Origin: Sphingomonas parapaucimobilis NBRC 15100
GTDB lineage: Bacteria > Pseudomonadota > Alphaproteobacteria > Sphingomonadales > Sphingomonadaceae
Reading direction: 5' to 3'
Length of the DNA stretch: 64,000 nucleotides
NCBI RefSeq assembly: GCF_000787715.1
Contig: NZ_BBPI01000070.1
Location: 40,176-104,175 of the forward strand
Below, in pieces: positions 15,511 to 23,535 of this stretch. The stretch's first letter is position 1; each line of letters begins with the position of its first letter. Under the pieces are notes generated by a model. The model was not told the origin of the DNA, searched no databases, and saw only the letters and a list, made by a program, of their open reading frames with translations. Both the position numbers and the translations under genes were made by a program.

Positions 15511-16328
15511 CAGGCGCCTCCCATCGGAGCGATGAACGCGAGGAGGGCTGGGACCGCCGCAGCATAAAACTTGACGTCACGCCACGTCATTTCTGGCAAT
15601 GCCTGATTTAACAGGTTGTTCTTACCGCAGTCTCGCAATGCTAGATCGACCATGATGAAAACGGCCTCGACGCCGAGGCTGTCAACAAGCCCTGGGTTCG
15701 TGCCTTGATGAAGTTCGAACTTGCGACGCAGACAGAGAATCGTGGCAAGCCGTTCAAGGAGTTCGGGATCACCGCTTTCGCTTCCGACGCGGGCGATGTG
15801 TTCAATGTAAACCAAGTCGCCAAAGCTAATCGTGCCTGGCGTCTTATCCGACACGACGACGTCGAGCAGACGGGTTAGCGCTTGGGTGTTCCCATACGCG
15901 GCCCTGGAAAACTCGGCCTCGCTATCACGAATGCCCTGCACGACTTCCTCATCTGCCTGCCAGACCGGGCCGATTCCCAACTTGGCCAGTTGGTCGGTGG
16001 CATCCGCGTCGCCAGCATCGGCCAACAGCTGAAAATGGTGCGCGACTTCGACCAGATAGGGTTCACTCGAATACCCACGCGTCTCGCGTTCATCGCTCCG
16101 AGCCTGGAGTATCACGGCCAGCGCCTTGCGATCGTCTGCATCGCCAATGGCGGACGCAAACCGTGCATAGCATTCGGCTGCGATGAGCGATTCAAGAAGG
16201 GGATAGGTGTCCCCGGCGGCCTGCTCGATCGCGAAGTCACGCAACCTGCGATACCCATCGAGATCACCAGCCGCCGCGGCTGCCATATCCGAGAGGTAGA
16301 CGTTGGTCGAAGATGTCTTGATTTGCAT
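15510..16328 (-). CDS. hypothetical protein, first gene of the late-type operon
   Basis: 272 residues starting MQIKTSSTNVYLSDMAAAAA. ATG 16328 has GGAG about 11 bases upstream; the longer frame to 16382 adds residues with no supporting signal. It is mostly helical, with short repeating units (DLDGYRRLRDFA, GDADATDQLAKLG) that could form TPR/Sel1-like helices. Near the C-terminus a hydrophobic stretch (FYAAAVPALLAFIAP) may touch membranes. Its stop overlaps the next start (TGATG). Function unknown; context suggests a virion-type component. Confidence 0.6.
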   Translation of the reverse strand: MQIKTSSTNVYLSDMAAAAAGDLDGYRRLRDFAIEQAAGDTYPLLESLIAAECYARFASAIGDADDRKALAVILQARSDERETRGYSSEPYLVEVAHHFQLLADAGDADATDQLAKLGIGPVWQADEEVVQGIRDSEAEFSRAAYGNTQALTRLLDVVVSDKTPGTISFGDLVYIEHIARVGSESGDPELLERLATILCLRRKFELHQGTNPGLVDSLGVEAVFIMVDLALRDCGKNNLLNQALPEMTWRDVKFYAAAVPALLAFIAPMGGA

Positions 16329-16949
16329 GCCAGGCAGTCTCCAATTTGTTGGAAACGGCTTCTGCATATAGCAGATGGGCACGTTCGATTTTTATAGCGG
16401 AACAGGAGTGGATTGGCAATGCCAGAAGGCAACAGGGGTGAGAAGTTGCGTCGCACAAATGCGTCGCGTTGGCCGCCCGAAGCGCTATCCCGACAATCCG
16501 TATTTCCCCCGTAATTTACAGGTATGAACCACCCATTTTCTCTGTTTCCACTCTGTTAAAACAGAGGCAATGCCGAGGTGGATGATCGGTCGCCCAATAC
16601 GACGTGCCGCGTTATTTCAGGTTATTAAAACGGCTATCGCCACATCGATCATCCAGTAAATTGCCTGTAGTTTACTGGATGAGGTTCGGTGCCTCTCCCG
16701 ATAGATCATCGGTATTCACGTGCGCTGTGCTGGCCACCGTCCGCCTGGGCTTCGCGTGCGTGCGCGTATTGGTCGCAAATGCACCATTCGTACGGCGGAC
16801 GTCGCCCCCGTTCGACGCTTTTTTCAGTGTCCGGAAATAGCTGGCGGATAGAGGGGCAAGGCGTGAGGAATTTTCGGAGGCCCTAAAGGATGGCCCGCTA
16901 AGCGCGGGCAGGCCGCTCGGCCCGAGCTTCGGCAATGGCGGTCGCAATG
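16329..16949. promoter_or_regulatory. 621-base non-coding region with a long palindrome, possible promoter/replication control
   Basis: No convincing gene is seen; the minus-strand frame 16672-16947 has unlikely composition. It contains an inverted repeat with 10-bp perfect arms, ATCCAGTAAA (16651-16660) and TTTACTGGAT (16671-16680), a CTCTGTT/AACAGAG hairpin (16540-16566), a GATGATCGG (16581) and GATCATCGG (16704) pair, and a CCCGC/GCGGG stem near 16893-16907 that may end the gene starting at 17258. It separates the replication operon from the late-type operon and probably holds the promoter of the latter. An origin of replication here is possible but not shown. Confidence 0.45.
16651..16680. 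repeat. 30-bp inverted repeat with 10-bp perfect arms
   Basis: Arms ATCCAGTAAA and TTTACTGGAT flank the 10-base loop TTGCCTGTAG. No T-run follows on either strand, so it is more likely a protein-binding site or a cruciform-forming element than a terminator. Confidence 0.6.
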
Positions 16950-17258
16950 TCAGGTTTTGACAGGTTCTTCACCCCCGGTCGCTTCCTCGTCCCATTCGCG
17001 GTGCATGGCGATCAGGGCCATCAACAATGGGCGCATGTGCCAGTTGATGTCGTTGCGGACGCTGTTGGTCAGGCTGGTCTCCCAGGACTTCGAGGAGTGT
17101 GCCCGCTCGGTGAGGTGGTCCGGGTACATCGTCTTGAGGTGGTTGACGGCCTCGCGACCAATGCTGCGCGCTATCCGGTCGAAGAGGCGGCGCGCCCTCT
17201 GCTCTTTGGTTTCGGTATTCGTGCCGCCGGGAATGACCGGCAGGTTGGTCGGGGTCAT
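16950..17258 (-). CDS. hypothetical protein, last gene of the replication operon
   Basis: 102 residues starting MTPTNLPVIPGGTNTETKEQ. ATG 17258 is 6 bases from AGGAG; an ATG three bases upstream is also possible. Contains RARRLFDRIARSIGREAVNHL and a C-terminal helical part (NDINWHMRPLLMALIAMHREWDEEA). It follows the primase-helicase gene on the same strand with 92 bases between. No family recognised. Confidence 0.6.
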   Translation of the reverse strand: MTPTNLPVIPGGTNTETKEQRARRLFDRIARSIGREAVNHLKTMYPDHLTERAHSSKSWETSLTNSVRNDINWHMRPLLMALIAMHREWDEEATGGEEPVKT

Positions 17259-17350
17259 CATGTGCTCCTGGGGTCGATTGGGGTGGGGTCCGCCGCCGCC
17301 GCGCGTTGCTGCGCGGGGTGTCCGGAGCGAAAGGGAATGGGCGTCATCCA

Positions 17351-19453
17351 TCACCTTTTCGCTTCGTTTTGGAGGGATGGCGCGGGCACCTGATGGGCCG
17401 CGCCATTCCCCCCTATAGGGGGGAGGTGTGTTGGGGGGGGTGTTTGGGGGGACTGGTTGGGGGTGTCCGGGGAATGTGTTTGGGGGCCGTTTGGGGTGGC
17501 GTTTGGGGAACCCAGATCAACCTCTCGGATGCCCGTCACATCGCGCCCCTTGCCGCTGTCACGCCACAGGAAGCCCTTCTCGATCCGACGCGCCACGAAC
17601 AGGCGTTCCATCGCCCGCTTGAGCCGCGCCTTGCCGATTCCCTGGGAATGCGGCAGCCCCTCGAAGACAGCGGGGGCATAATTCGGACCCGAGCTGTCGG
17701 ACACCGCACGCCGCTGCCGATCGCGCTCCGCCAGGCACTTCAGGAACACCTCATTGTCGTAGGCGGCCTCTGCGATCGCCCGGTGTTCCCGCATGGCATC
17801 CTCGGGCACGTCCTCGTGGCGGACGAATGCCCAGTTGTGCCACAGGAAGCGAACCGACTTGCCGCGCTCCGAATAGTTCGGCTTGCTGTTGGTCAGCACG
17901 CGCGCCGCCGGATCATGCACCTCGCCTTCCCGGGTGCTCTCCAGACCGAGAAAGATCCGCGAACGAACCTGATTTTCCCACGCCGTCGAGCCGCTGAACT
18001 CGTCCCCGGCCTTGTTGGGATGGCCGATCAGGATGACGACGCCGTTGATCTCCTCCGCCAAGCCGTCGACCAGACCAGCGAACGCCGCCACCTGATTGCG
18101 GATGTTCTCGTTCCCGGTGAAGAAGTGCGCGACGTTGTCGAGCGTGACATGCGTCGCGCCCGTGGCGGCAATCGTCGCCTTCAGGCTGGCCCACCGCTCG
18201 GTCGTGCTCATCCGCCCTTCCGCGTCGAACGTGCACAGTTCCTTGTTCAGCATCCCTTTGAGAGAAACGAGCAGCAGCTTGCCGCGCAGGTCCCGCCAGG
18301 TGATGCCCAGCGCCTTGTTGATCGACTCCTGCCGACGATGCATTTCGTCAATCGGATCTTCGCAGGTGATGTAGAGCGACACACCCTGACGGACGGGCAC
18401 GCCCAGAAACGGCAGTCCGGCGGCGGAGCAGGTCATGCGCTGCTGGGTCAGCAACGACTTGCCCGTCGCGCCCATGCCGGTCACGAAAACCATGCTACGC
18501 CAAGGCTCCCAGCCCTCCAGGCCCCATTCACGATCCGGCACGGTCTTGCCCGCGAACTCGCTGGCGTCGACGACGGGCAAGAGAGCGACGTCGGGCTTAG
18601 TCCGAATTTCGTCCGAAGTGGCGATGGGGGCCGCGTCGACCAGCGCGGTCAGTTCGGCTGCATCGCCGTCCCAGTTGAGCACGTCACCCTTGTCGGGCAG
18701 GCGGGGCAGATGAACGATGACCGGGCGTCCCTCTGCTCGCTCAACGTCCGCCTTCACCTTGTCCGCGAGCTTCGCGCCGGTGTTGTCGTTATCGGGAAGG
18801 ATGATGACCGACCGGCCTTTCACGTACCCGGAGAAGTCGTAGCCCCGCCAATCCTTGCTTGACGTGGCGATGAGCCCCCAGGACGCCAGACGATCGGCCT
18901 TGGCTTCTCCTTCCGCCATATAGATCGCGGCGTCCTTCGGGGCGTTCGCCAGATCCTTCAGGCGATAGGGCACCTGATTGTCACCGCGGCCCCAGCGCCA
19001 GCCGCCTGCGCCGTCCGGATGATCGTAAGCGAATTCCTTGCTGCGATCGCCACGGCCCGGCTGGATGCGGTGCTTGCGATACAGCACTTTGCCCGTCGCA
19101 TCGGTGAAAAGGAAGGTCGCGACGATGCGCTGCCCCGGATGGAGCTTGATCGCATGCGCCCGCGCACGGTCCGGAATCAGGCCCTCGCGGACCAGCCACG
19201 CCACGGCTTCGGCTTTGTCGAGACCGTACGCGTGGCGCAGCAGCTCCAGGGTTCCGCCCGATTGGTCAGCCTCGGTGTCTTTGAAGGCGCCCGTGTTGGA
19301 ATAGACGATGCGGGCGCCCTGATTGCCCCAGCGCATCTCGCCAGGCTTGGACAGCCGCTTGTTGGGCTCACCCCAGACACGCTGCGCAACCGTCCCGATC
19401 AGCGAACCGAACGACGTCGTCTCCTGCGGTTCGGCGTAGGATACCGCGCTCAT
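17351..19453 (-). CDS. TOPRIM primase / RecA-like helicase replication protein
   Basis: 700 residues. A TOPRIM-type core is seen as YMAEGEAKADRLASWG (about 175-190) and VIILPDNDNTGAKLADKV (215-232). A RepA/RecA-like ATPase follows with Walker A GMGATGKSLLTQ (about 323-334), a Walker-B-like THVTLDNVAHFF (about 435-446) and ILIGHPNKAGDEFSGSTAWE (about 473-492). Such two-domain proteins prime and unwind DNA for plasmid, satellite or phage replication. The C-terminal 55 residues are unusual, rich in Pro, Asn, Thr and Gln, and are encoded by the G-tract cluster at 17408-17508. Its start overlaps the end of the next upstream gene by 4 bases (ATGA). Confidence 0.85.
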   Translation of the reverse strand: MSAVSYAEPQETTSFGSLIGTVAQRVWGEPNKRLSKPGEMRWGNQGARIVYSNTGAFKDTEADQSGGTLELLRHAYGLDKAEAVAWLVREGLIPDRARAHAIKLHPGQRIVATFLFTDATGKVLYRKHRIQPGRGDRSKEFAYDHPDGAGGWRWGRGDNQVPYRLKDLANAPKDAAIYMAEGEAKADRLASWGLIATSSKDWRGYDFSGYVKGRSVIILPDNDNTGAKLADKVKADVERAEGRPVIVHLPRLPDKGDVLNWDGDAAELTALVDAAPIATSDEIRTKPDVALLPVVDASEFAGKTVPDREWGLEGWEPWRSMVFVTGMGATGKSLLTQQRMTCSAAGLPFLGVPVRQGVSLYITCEDPIDEMHRRQESINKALGITWRDLRGKLLLVSLKGMLNKELCTFDAEGRMSTTERWASLKATIAATGATHVTLDNVAHFFTGNENIRNQVAAFAGLVDGLAEEINGVVILIGHPNKAGDEFSGSTAWENQVRSRIFLGLESTREGEVHDPAARVLTNSKPNYSERGKSVRFLWHNWAFVRHEDVPEDAMREHRAIAEAAYDNEVFLKCLAERDRQRRAVSDSSGPNYAPAVFEGLPHSQGIGKARLKRAMERLFVARRIEKGFLWRDSGKGRDVTGIREVDLGSPNATPNGPQTHSPDTPNQSPQTPPPTHLPPIGGNGAAHQVPAPSLQNEAKR
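17408..17508 (+). repeat. G-tract cluster with strong G-quadruplex potential
   Basis: On the plus strand eight runs of four or more G occur: 17418-17423, 17433-17440, 17446-17451, 17459-17463, 17469-17472, 17482-17486, 17493-17496 and 17505-17508. A perfect CCCCCC-TATA-GGGGGG palindrome lies at 17408-17423. The cluster is inside the 3' end of the primase-helicase gene, on the non-template (C-rich coding) side of the message. Confidence 0.85.
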
Positions 19454-19920
19454 GCGTACCGCTCCACGATCGGCAGATCATGCTCGACCGACAGCCGGTA
19501 AGCGTAATCCGAAGCCTGATGCGACTTGGTGAAGCGCACGCCCACGCCGCCGCCGCCCATCGAAGCCTTCACCCCGACGATGTAGCCGCCCGCGACGGGG
19601 AAGATGCAGACCGCCCAGCGTTCCGACTCTTCACCCAGGCCACGCAGTTCGATCAGTTCGGCAGACGGACGCAGGCCGTACAACCGCTTTTCGTCGGGGG
19701 AGAGGCGCAGCCGAGCACCCAGCCGTCCCTTCGGGACGGGCTGAGCACGATACCAGGCATCGAGCGTCGGATAAGCGACGATCCCGCGATCGATGCCGAG
19801 GACCTCGTTGAGGTCACTCGGGCTGTTGATCTGTCTGCGGAACGCTGCGACCGCCGCCGCCGCCTTGACGGGCACTTCGGGTGCCTGCCTGGACGCGATG
19901 GAGATGATGGTGGCGCTCAT
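19450..19920 (-). CDS. hypothetical protein
   Basis: 156 residues starting MSATIISIASRQAPEVPVKA. The centre contains LDAWYRAQPVPKGRLGARLRLSPDEKRLY and a C-terminal beta-type stretch RWAVCIFPVAGGYIVGVKAS. It overlaps both neighbours by ATGA, so it belongs to the replication operon. No family recognised; an accessory role in replication is only suggested by position. Confidence 0.65.
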   Translation of the reverse strand: MSATIISIASRQAPEVPVKAAAAVAAFRRQINSPSDLNEVLGIDRGIVAYPTLDAWYRAQPVPKGRLGARLRLSPDEKRLYGLRPSAELIELRGLGEESERWAVCIFPVAGGYIVGVKASMGGGGVGVRFTKSHQASDYAYRLSVEHDLPIVERYA

Positions 19921-20186
19921 TCGGCACCACCTTTCAAGCCCCAGGGCTTCAGGGGCTCCGCCGTCTCCGGCGCGCGGCGGGCCAATTCGGCCATCACGGC
20001 GCCCGCAGCGACGAGCGTTGCTATGTCCTCGATGTCGATGTGGGGCCGGTGGTTCACCAAGAAATTAGCGATCCCCTCCACGAGGTGACCGCATGCACCA
20101 GACGCTTCCCAGCCGTCGGGCAACGCGATCTCGTCGGTCATCAGATGAAGCATTTCGGCAGCTTCGGCCGACATGTCGAACTTCAT
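19917..20186 (-). CDS. hypothetical protein
   Basis: 89 residues starting MKFDMSAEAAEMLHLMTDEI; acidic and helical. It overlaps the genes on both sides by 4 bases (ATGA). No domain recognised. Confidence 0.6.
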   Translation of the reverse strand: MKFDMSAEAAEMLHLMTDEIALPDGWEASGACGHLVEGIANFLVNHRPHIDIEDIATLVAAGAVMAELARRAPETAEPLKPWGLKGGAE

Positions 20187-20470
20187 GCGTCCTTCTCCTG
20201 CTGCTCGGTGATGCGCCAGACGATCGCCTTTGCACCGCTGACATTGCGACGGCGCAGGCCGGTGTCGAAGATGGCCTTCCGGTCCCGCAACTCGGTGAAG
20301 CGCGGCTGGAGGCTGTACCGGGGGTATTTGGCGATGGTGCAGGTCTCATCGACGGTGAGCCCGGCGGGATGGGCGTGAAGCGTGCGGTACACCACGGCAC
20401 GTAGCCGTTCCGATGCATCGGCGATGCTGCCGTACGCTGCTGCGCTGGTGTCGGTCTGACGGCGGGTCAT
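20183..20470 (-). CDS. winged-helix-like small protein
   Basis: 95 residues from ATG 20470 (MTRRQTDTSAAAYGSIADA). The region AHPAGLTVDETCTI ... SLQPRFTELRDRKAIFDTG looks like a winged-helix fold: HTH followed by a beta-hairpin RRNVSGAKAIVWRIT. Phage elements often carry such proteins. Start overlaps the upstream stop (ATGA) and its end overlaps the next start. DNA binding is inferred. Confidence 0.6.
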   Translation of the reverse strand: MTRRQTDTSAAAYGSIADASERLRAVVYRTLHAHPAGLTVDETCTIAKYPRYSLQPRFTELRDRKAIFDTGLRRRNVSGAKAIVWRITEQQEKDA

Positions 20471-20673
20471 GCGGCGGCTCCCCACGCGAGGGAGGCGATC
20501 AGATACGCGCGGGACTGGGACATCCCGAACGCCGCCAGCCGTTGCAGGCGGAGGACAGCGGTGGTATCTACCTCGTTGCTGATGTGATGAATGTTCAGAT
20601 CGGGTCGTGCGGCGGCAACCGCGCGACCCTTTCGCTTATTGGGCTTTGGCGCCCGGGCCGACGAGGTCTGCAT
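20467..20673 (-). CDS. small basic hypothetical protein
   Basis: 68 residues, basic N-terminal half (SSARAPKPNKRKGRAVAAAR) and a hydrophobic C-terminus. ATGA overlap with the winged-helix-like gene; 3 bases after the excisionase-like gene. No domain recognised. Confidence 0.55.
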   Translation of the reverse strand: MQTSSARAPKPNKRKGRAVAAARPDLNIHHISNEVDTTAVLRLQRLAAFGMSQSRAYLIASLAWGAAA

Positions 20674-20676
20674 CGT

Positions 20677-20871
20677 TCACGCGACCTGCTCGGACGTCGA
20701 GCCGAAGCGGTTGCTCGCTTTCCACGCCTCGATGTCCGCCGGATCATAGGCGATTTTGACACCTGCGCGGATGAACTTGGGACCCCTGCCCAAGACGCGC
20801 CAATTGGCGAGCGTCTTGGCTGCGACGCCCACTCGCGGCGCTGCTTCCGCGGGAGAAAGGAGTTTTTCCAT
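20677..20871 (-). CDS. AlpA/MerR-type HTH protein, candidate excisionase
   Basis: 64 residues: LLSPAEAAPRVGVAAKTLANW then RGPKFIRAGVKIAYDPADIE and AWKAS, the usual pattern of helix-turn-helix_17/AlpA proteins (helix-turn-helix plus a short wing). ATG 20871 has GGAGGA upstream. In P4-like elements AlpA proteins control integrase expression and excision. Being first in the replication operon and near the integrase, it is the best candidate for a recombination directionality factor and for the operon's regulator. Confidence 0.82.
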   Translation of the reverse strand: MEKLLSPAEAAPRVGVAAKTLANWRVLGRGPKFIRAGVKIAYDPADIEAWKASNRFGSTSEQVA

Positions 20872-20962
20872 TTTGTCCTCCAGTCCGCTCGGGAATGAGC
20901 GGGTTACGGAGGGGTTGTCGGGGATTCTCGCCGATCAGTCGGCCGATGGGGCCTGCAATTCC

Positions 20963-22084
20963 CTAGTTGGAATTATCGGCCTTATTACTGGCCTTGGCGG
21001 CATTCGAATCCCGTCGGTGCTGGATCATAGCCGTTACGCTGGCCCGAACGCTCGACTCAGCTGGCTCTTTGCCACGAGCGTTGAACCAAGACGCCATGTA
21101 ATTTTCAGCAACCGCCTGCGGAACTTCGCCAGAAATGATGCGCGCGAATATGTCCTCCGTGCCATCCATCTCCATCAGCGCGGCCTCAGCAGAACGCCAA
21201 TCGTATCGGGGTTTCGGTCCACGTTTTTTCGGGAGCGGCGGCGGTGCCGTGATAGACGGCTGACTATCGTCGATCTCCGACACATCAGGCTGTGTAGGTG
21301 GATTTGCAGCCTGCAATAGCGCCTGTGCCCTAAGCTCGATTAATGCATCGGGTGACGTAGGGTGCTTCTCGTATATTGAGTCTCGCAGCATTTCTATTAC
21401 GTTTTTATCTTCCGCGTATATATCCGCCGTGAACGTACTATTGAATATTTGAAGTGATGCTTGGTCTTTCGGTGCGGGCGAATTTGGATATATTGGGCTT
21501 ATCGCTCCACGGAGAAAACGAGCCCGAGCCACGTCAAAAGTGCACTGCCACACATCGCGTTTCAAAACAGTGGTTGCACCCGTACTCCAATCGAAGACGC
21601 GAAAAACAAGATTGCCCGCAGCTGCTCTGCGGTGCATCCATACGAACACCTTCTCGCGAAGGACCGCTGCGCGTTGCCAGCGCAGCTGCTCCATTTCTGA
21701 CCTGTCGTATGCAACGGACCACTCTGCGAACGTAATGTTGCGGTCAATTGTGTCGCTAACTCCGGCCAGCAGCGCTGCCCTCGCGCTATAGTGGTTATAC
21801 GCGATGAAGTCGGCAATCCTATCCTCGGGCTTTAGGCCTGGGTTATCGATCGAGGACGGGTAAGATGCGCCGGGTGAATACCGGATCTTATGGTATTGCT
21901 CATCCTGCGGCTGGAAAACGTCAGCTGGTTTGGGGAGGGGGTCTGGTCTGATCATCTGACGCTCAAGGCCAGTCCATTCACCATCGGGGGACATCTTACG
22001 GCCAAGCGCCTCAAAAATTTGTGGCACAGACTGAAAGCCGGGTATTGGGCAAGGCCAGCTTTCAGGGTCATTCCAATTGATCAT
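20963..22084 (-). CDS. hypothetical cargo protein next to the integrase
   Basis: 373 residues starting MINWNDPESWPCPIPGFQSV, ribosome binding site GGAGGG. The middle has many aromatic and charged residues (RDVWQCTFDVARARFLRGAI), followed by a Pro-rich linker (SITAPPPLPKKRGPKPRYDW) and a C-terminal helical part. PKKRGPKPRYDW resembles an AT-hook-like basic patch. GC content is lower than in neighbouring element genes, and it is not coupled to the replication operon. It may be accessory cargo. No family recognised. Confidence 0.65.
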   Translation of the reverse strand: MINWNDPESWPCPIPGFQSVPQIFEALGRKMSPDGEWTGLERQMIRPDPLPKPADVFQPQDEQYHKIRYSPGASYPSSIDNPGLKPEDRIADFIAYNHYSARAALLAGVSDTIDRNITFAEWSVAYDRSEMEQLRWQRAAVLREKVFVWMHRRAAAGNLVFRVFDWSTGATTVLKRDVWQCTFDVARARFLRGAISPIYPNSPAPKDQASLQIFNSTFTADIYAEDKNVIEMLRDSIYEKHPTSPDALIELRAQALLQAANPPTQPDVSEIDDSQPSITAPPPLPKKRGPKPRYDWRSAEAALMEMDGTEDIFARIISGEVPQAVAENYMASWFNARGKEPAESSVRASVTAMIQHRRDSNAAKASNKADNSN

Positions 22085-22116
22085 GCTGCCCTCCGCAGAG
22101 CGTCCGCATAATGAAA

Positions 22117-22169
22117 GGGGCGGCAGGCTGGGCGGAAACCAGCCGTTCGGGAGCTACCCTAGCCGCCCC
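22117..22169 (-). terminator. branched stem-loop after the integrase gene, probable terminator
   Basis: Outer stem GGGGCGGC (22117-22124) with GCCGCCCC (22162-22169) encloses an inner stem GGCTGG (22126-22131) with CCAGCC (22139-22144). On the minus strand it begins 5 bases after the integrase stop and is followed by TTTCATT. It is terminator-like, though the T-run is imperfect. Confidence 0.6.
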
Positions 22170-22173
22170 AGCA

Positions 22174-23415
22174 TCACGCCCGCCTTTCAGCGAGCGCAAT
22201 TATGTTGGTTTCGTCTGTCTCGGTCAGAACCTGTTCAATATGCGTTGCCCAGGCGTCGAGCGCGGCCCGCTTTTCATCGGTCCACTCGTGCCGCTGGTAC
22301 ACGCCAGCAACGCCGGATCTAGCGCCCGACAAGTGATTCAGCACGGCCTCTGTCACCTCGAAGCGGATGCCCAGCCGCTGGAAGCCCGTCGCAAGGGTGC
22401 GGCGCAGATCGTGCAGTCGCCAGCCGGGGATCGGTTCGCCACCGTCCTTGGCCAACAACGCGTCGATCTTTTCCTTGCCTTTGGAATGGGCAGTAAACGC
22501 GCCGTCGGCCTTCGTCGTGAACACCAGCCCCTTGCGCGGCCATTTGTCCCCCTTGGCCATCTTGTCGATCGTCTCGATCGCCAGTTGGCTGAGCGGGACG
22601 GCGTGGGGCTCGCCATTTTTGGTCCGCTCGCCTGGGATGCGCCACAGGGCCTTCGCGCGGTCCAGCTCGGTCCAAGCCATGCCGGTCACTTCCTCGCGGC
22701 GCTGGCCGGTAACGATCAAAAGACGGATGATCGGCCCGAAGCAACGATGGCAACCGGGTGCCGCAAGCCAGACGCGGCGCAGCTCGTCGTCGGACAGCAC
22801 ACGATCCCGCGCTTTGACCGGCGGCGGCGTCTCCATGCCCTCCATCGGCGATATGGAAATGTCGCCACGCCAGATCGCCCATTTGAACAGGCGCCGGAGG
22901 ATGGCGAACACATTGCGGCGCCCGGCCTGCTGGTCAGACGGCATAGCGTCGAACACCATGACGATGTCCGCGCGCGTGATGAGGGGCAGGGCCTTCTTGG
23001 CGAGCACAGGCTTCACATGGATGCGTAGTGACCGCTCGACCAGGGCGCGCCACCCATCGCCCTTGCACGACTTCAGGAAGCTGTCGGCATAGGCGCTGAA
23101 CGCCAGGTCGACCGCTTCCCGGCGGCGCTTCTTCTCCGCCTCTGCTGGATCGATGCCCTGTGCGATCAGGACAGACAGCCGCTCCGCCTCGGTGCGGGCC
23201 GTGGTGGGTGTCCAGGGCGATCCATGGCCGCCGATCGTGAAGCGCTGGGTCTTCGCCTCGCGTCCGCCCATTCGGTACTGCAGGACATAGGATAGCGCCC
23301 CGGCCGGGGTGATCTTCACCCCGAACCCCTTCAGGTCCTCGTCCCACAGGAAGGCGGCCGACGGCCCCGGACGGAGCGCGTCGATCGTCCTTTTATTGAC
23401 CTTTCCCGTCGGCAT
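22174..23415 (-). CDS. int: P4-type tyrosine integrase
   Basis: 413 residues from ATG 23415 (MPTGKVNKRTIDALRP); an upstream TTG in frame is less likely. The N-terminal arm-binding domain (LKGFGVKITPAGALSYVLQY) is of the P4-integrase/DUF4102 type. The catalytic domain shows the conserved R in VTGQRREEV, H and R in HDLRRT, H in VLNHLSG and the nucleophilic Y in VYQRHEW. It recombines attP with attB; here attB is the trmB 3' end. The gene lies 120 bases inside attR, and the arm-type repeats at 23429-23449 lie in its leader, allowing autoregulation. Confidence 0.93.
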   Translation of the reverse strand: MPTGKVNKRTIDALRPGPSAAFLWDEDLKGFGVKITPAGALSYVLQYRMGGREAKTQRFTIGGHGSPWTPTTARTEAERLSVLIAQGIDPAEAEKKRRREAVDLAFSAYADSFLKSCKGDGWRALVERSLRIHVKPVLAKKALPLITRADIVMVFDAMPSDQQAGRRNVFAILRRLFKWAIWRGDISISPMEGMETPPPVKARDRVLSDDELRRVWLAAPGCHRCFGPIIRLLIVTGQRREEVTGMAWTELDRAKALWRIPGERTKNGEPHAVPLSQLAIETIDKMAKGDKWPRKGLVFTTKADGAFTAHSKGKEKIDALLAKDGGEPIPGWRLHDLRRTLATGFQRLGIRFEVTEAVLNHLSGARSGVAGVYQRHEWTDEKRAALDAWATHIEQVLTETDETNIIALAERRA

Positions 23416-23428
23416 TTCGTGCCCCGCC

Positions 23429-23449
23429 AGCAATCACCTGGCAATCACC
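23429..23449 (+). promoter_or_regulatory. paired GCAATCACC repeats, candidate integrase arm sites (right)
   Basis: AGCAATCACC starts at 23429 and GGCAATCACC at 23440, 11 bp apart, matching the left pair at 1432-1451 in sequence, spacing and orientation. They lie just upstream of the integrase start codon and about 87 bp from the attR core. Confidence 0.7.
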
Positions 23450-23535
23450 GTAGCGGGAAGTGGGGGGAACATCAAGGAAACGCCGGGATGAGCGTACGAG
23501 AAGGAAGGGGGTGAACGAAGCTGGAACAGGAGGGC

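Noticed and set aside
16672..16947. 91-codon minus-strand ORF upstream of the late-type operon
   Set aside because: No ribosome binding site, Ser/Pro/Arg-rich translation, and it runs through the palindrome at 16651-16680 region; more likely non-coding control sequence.
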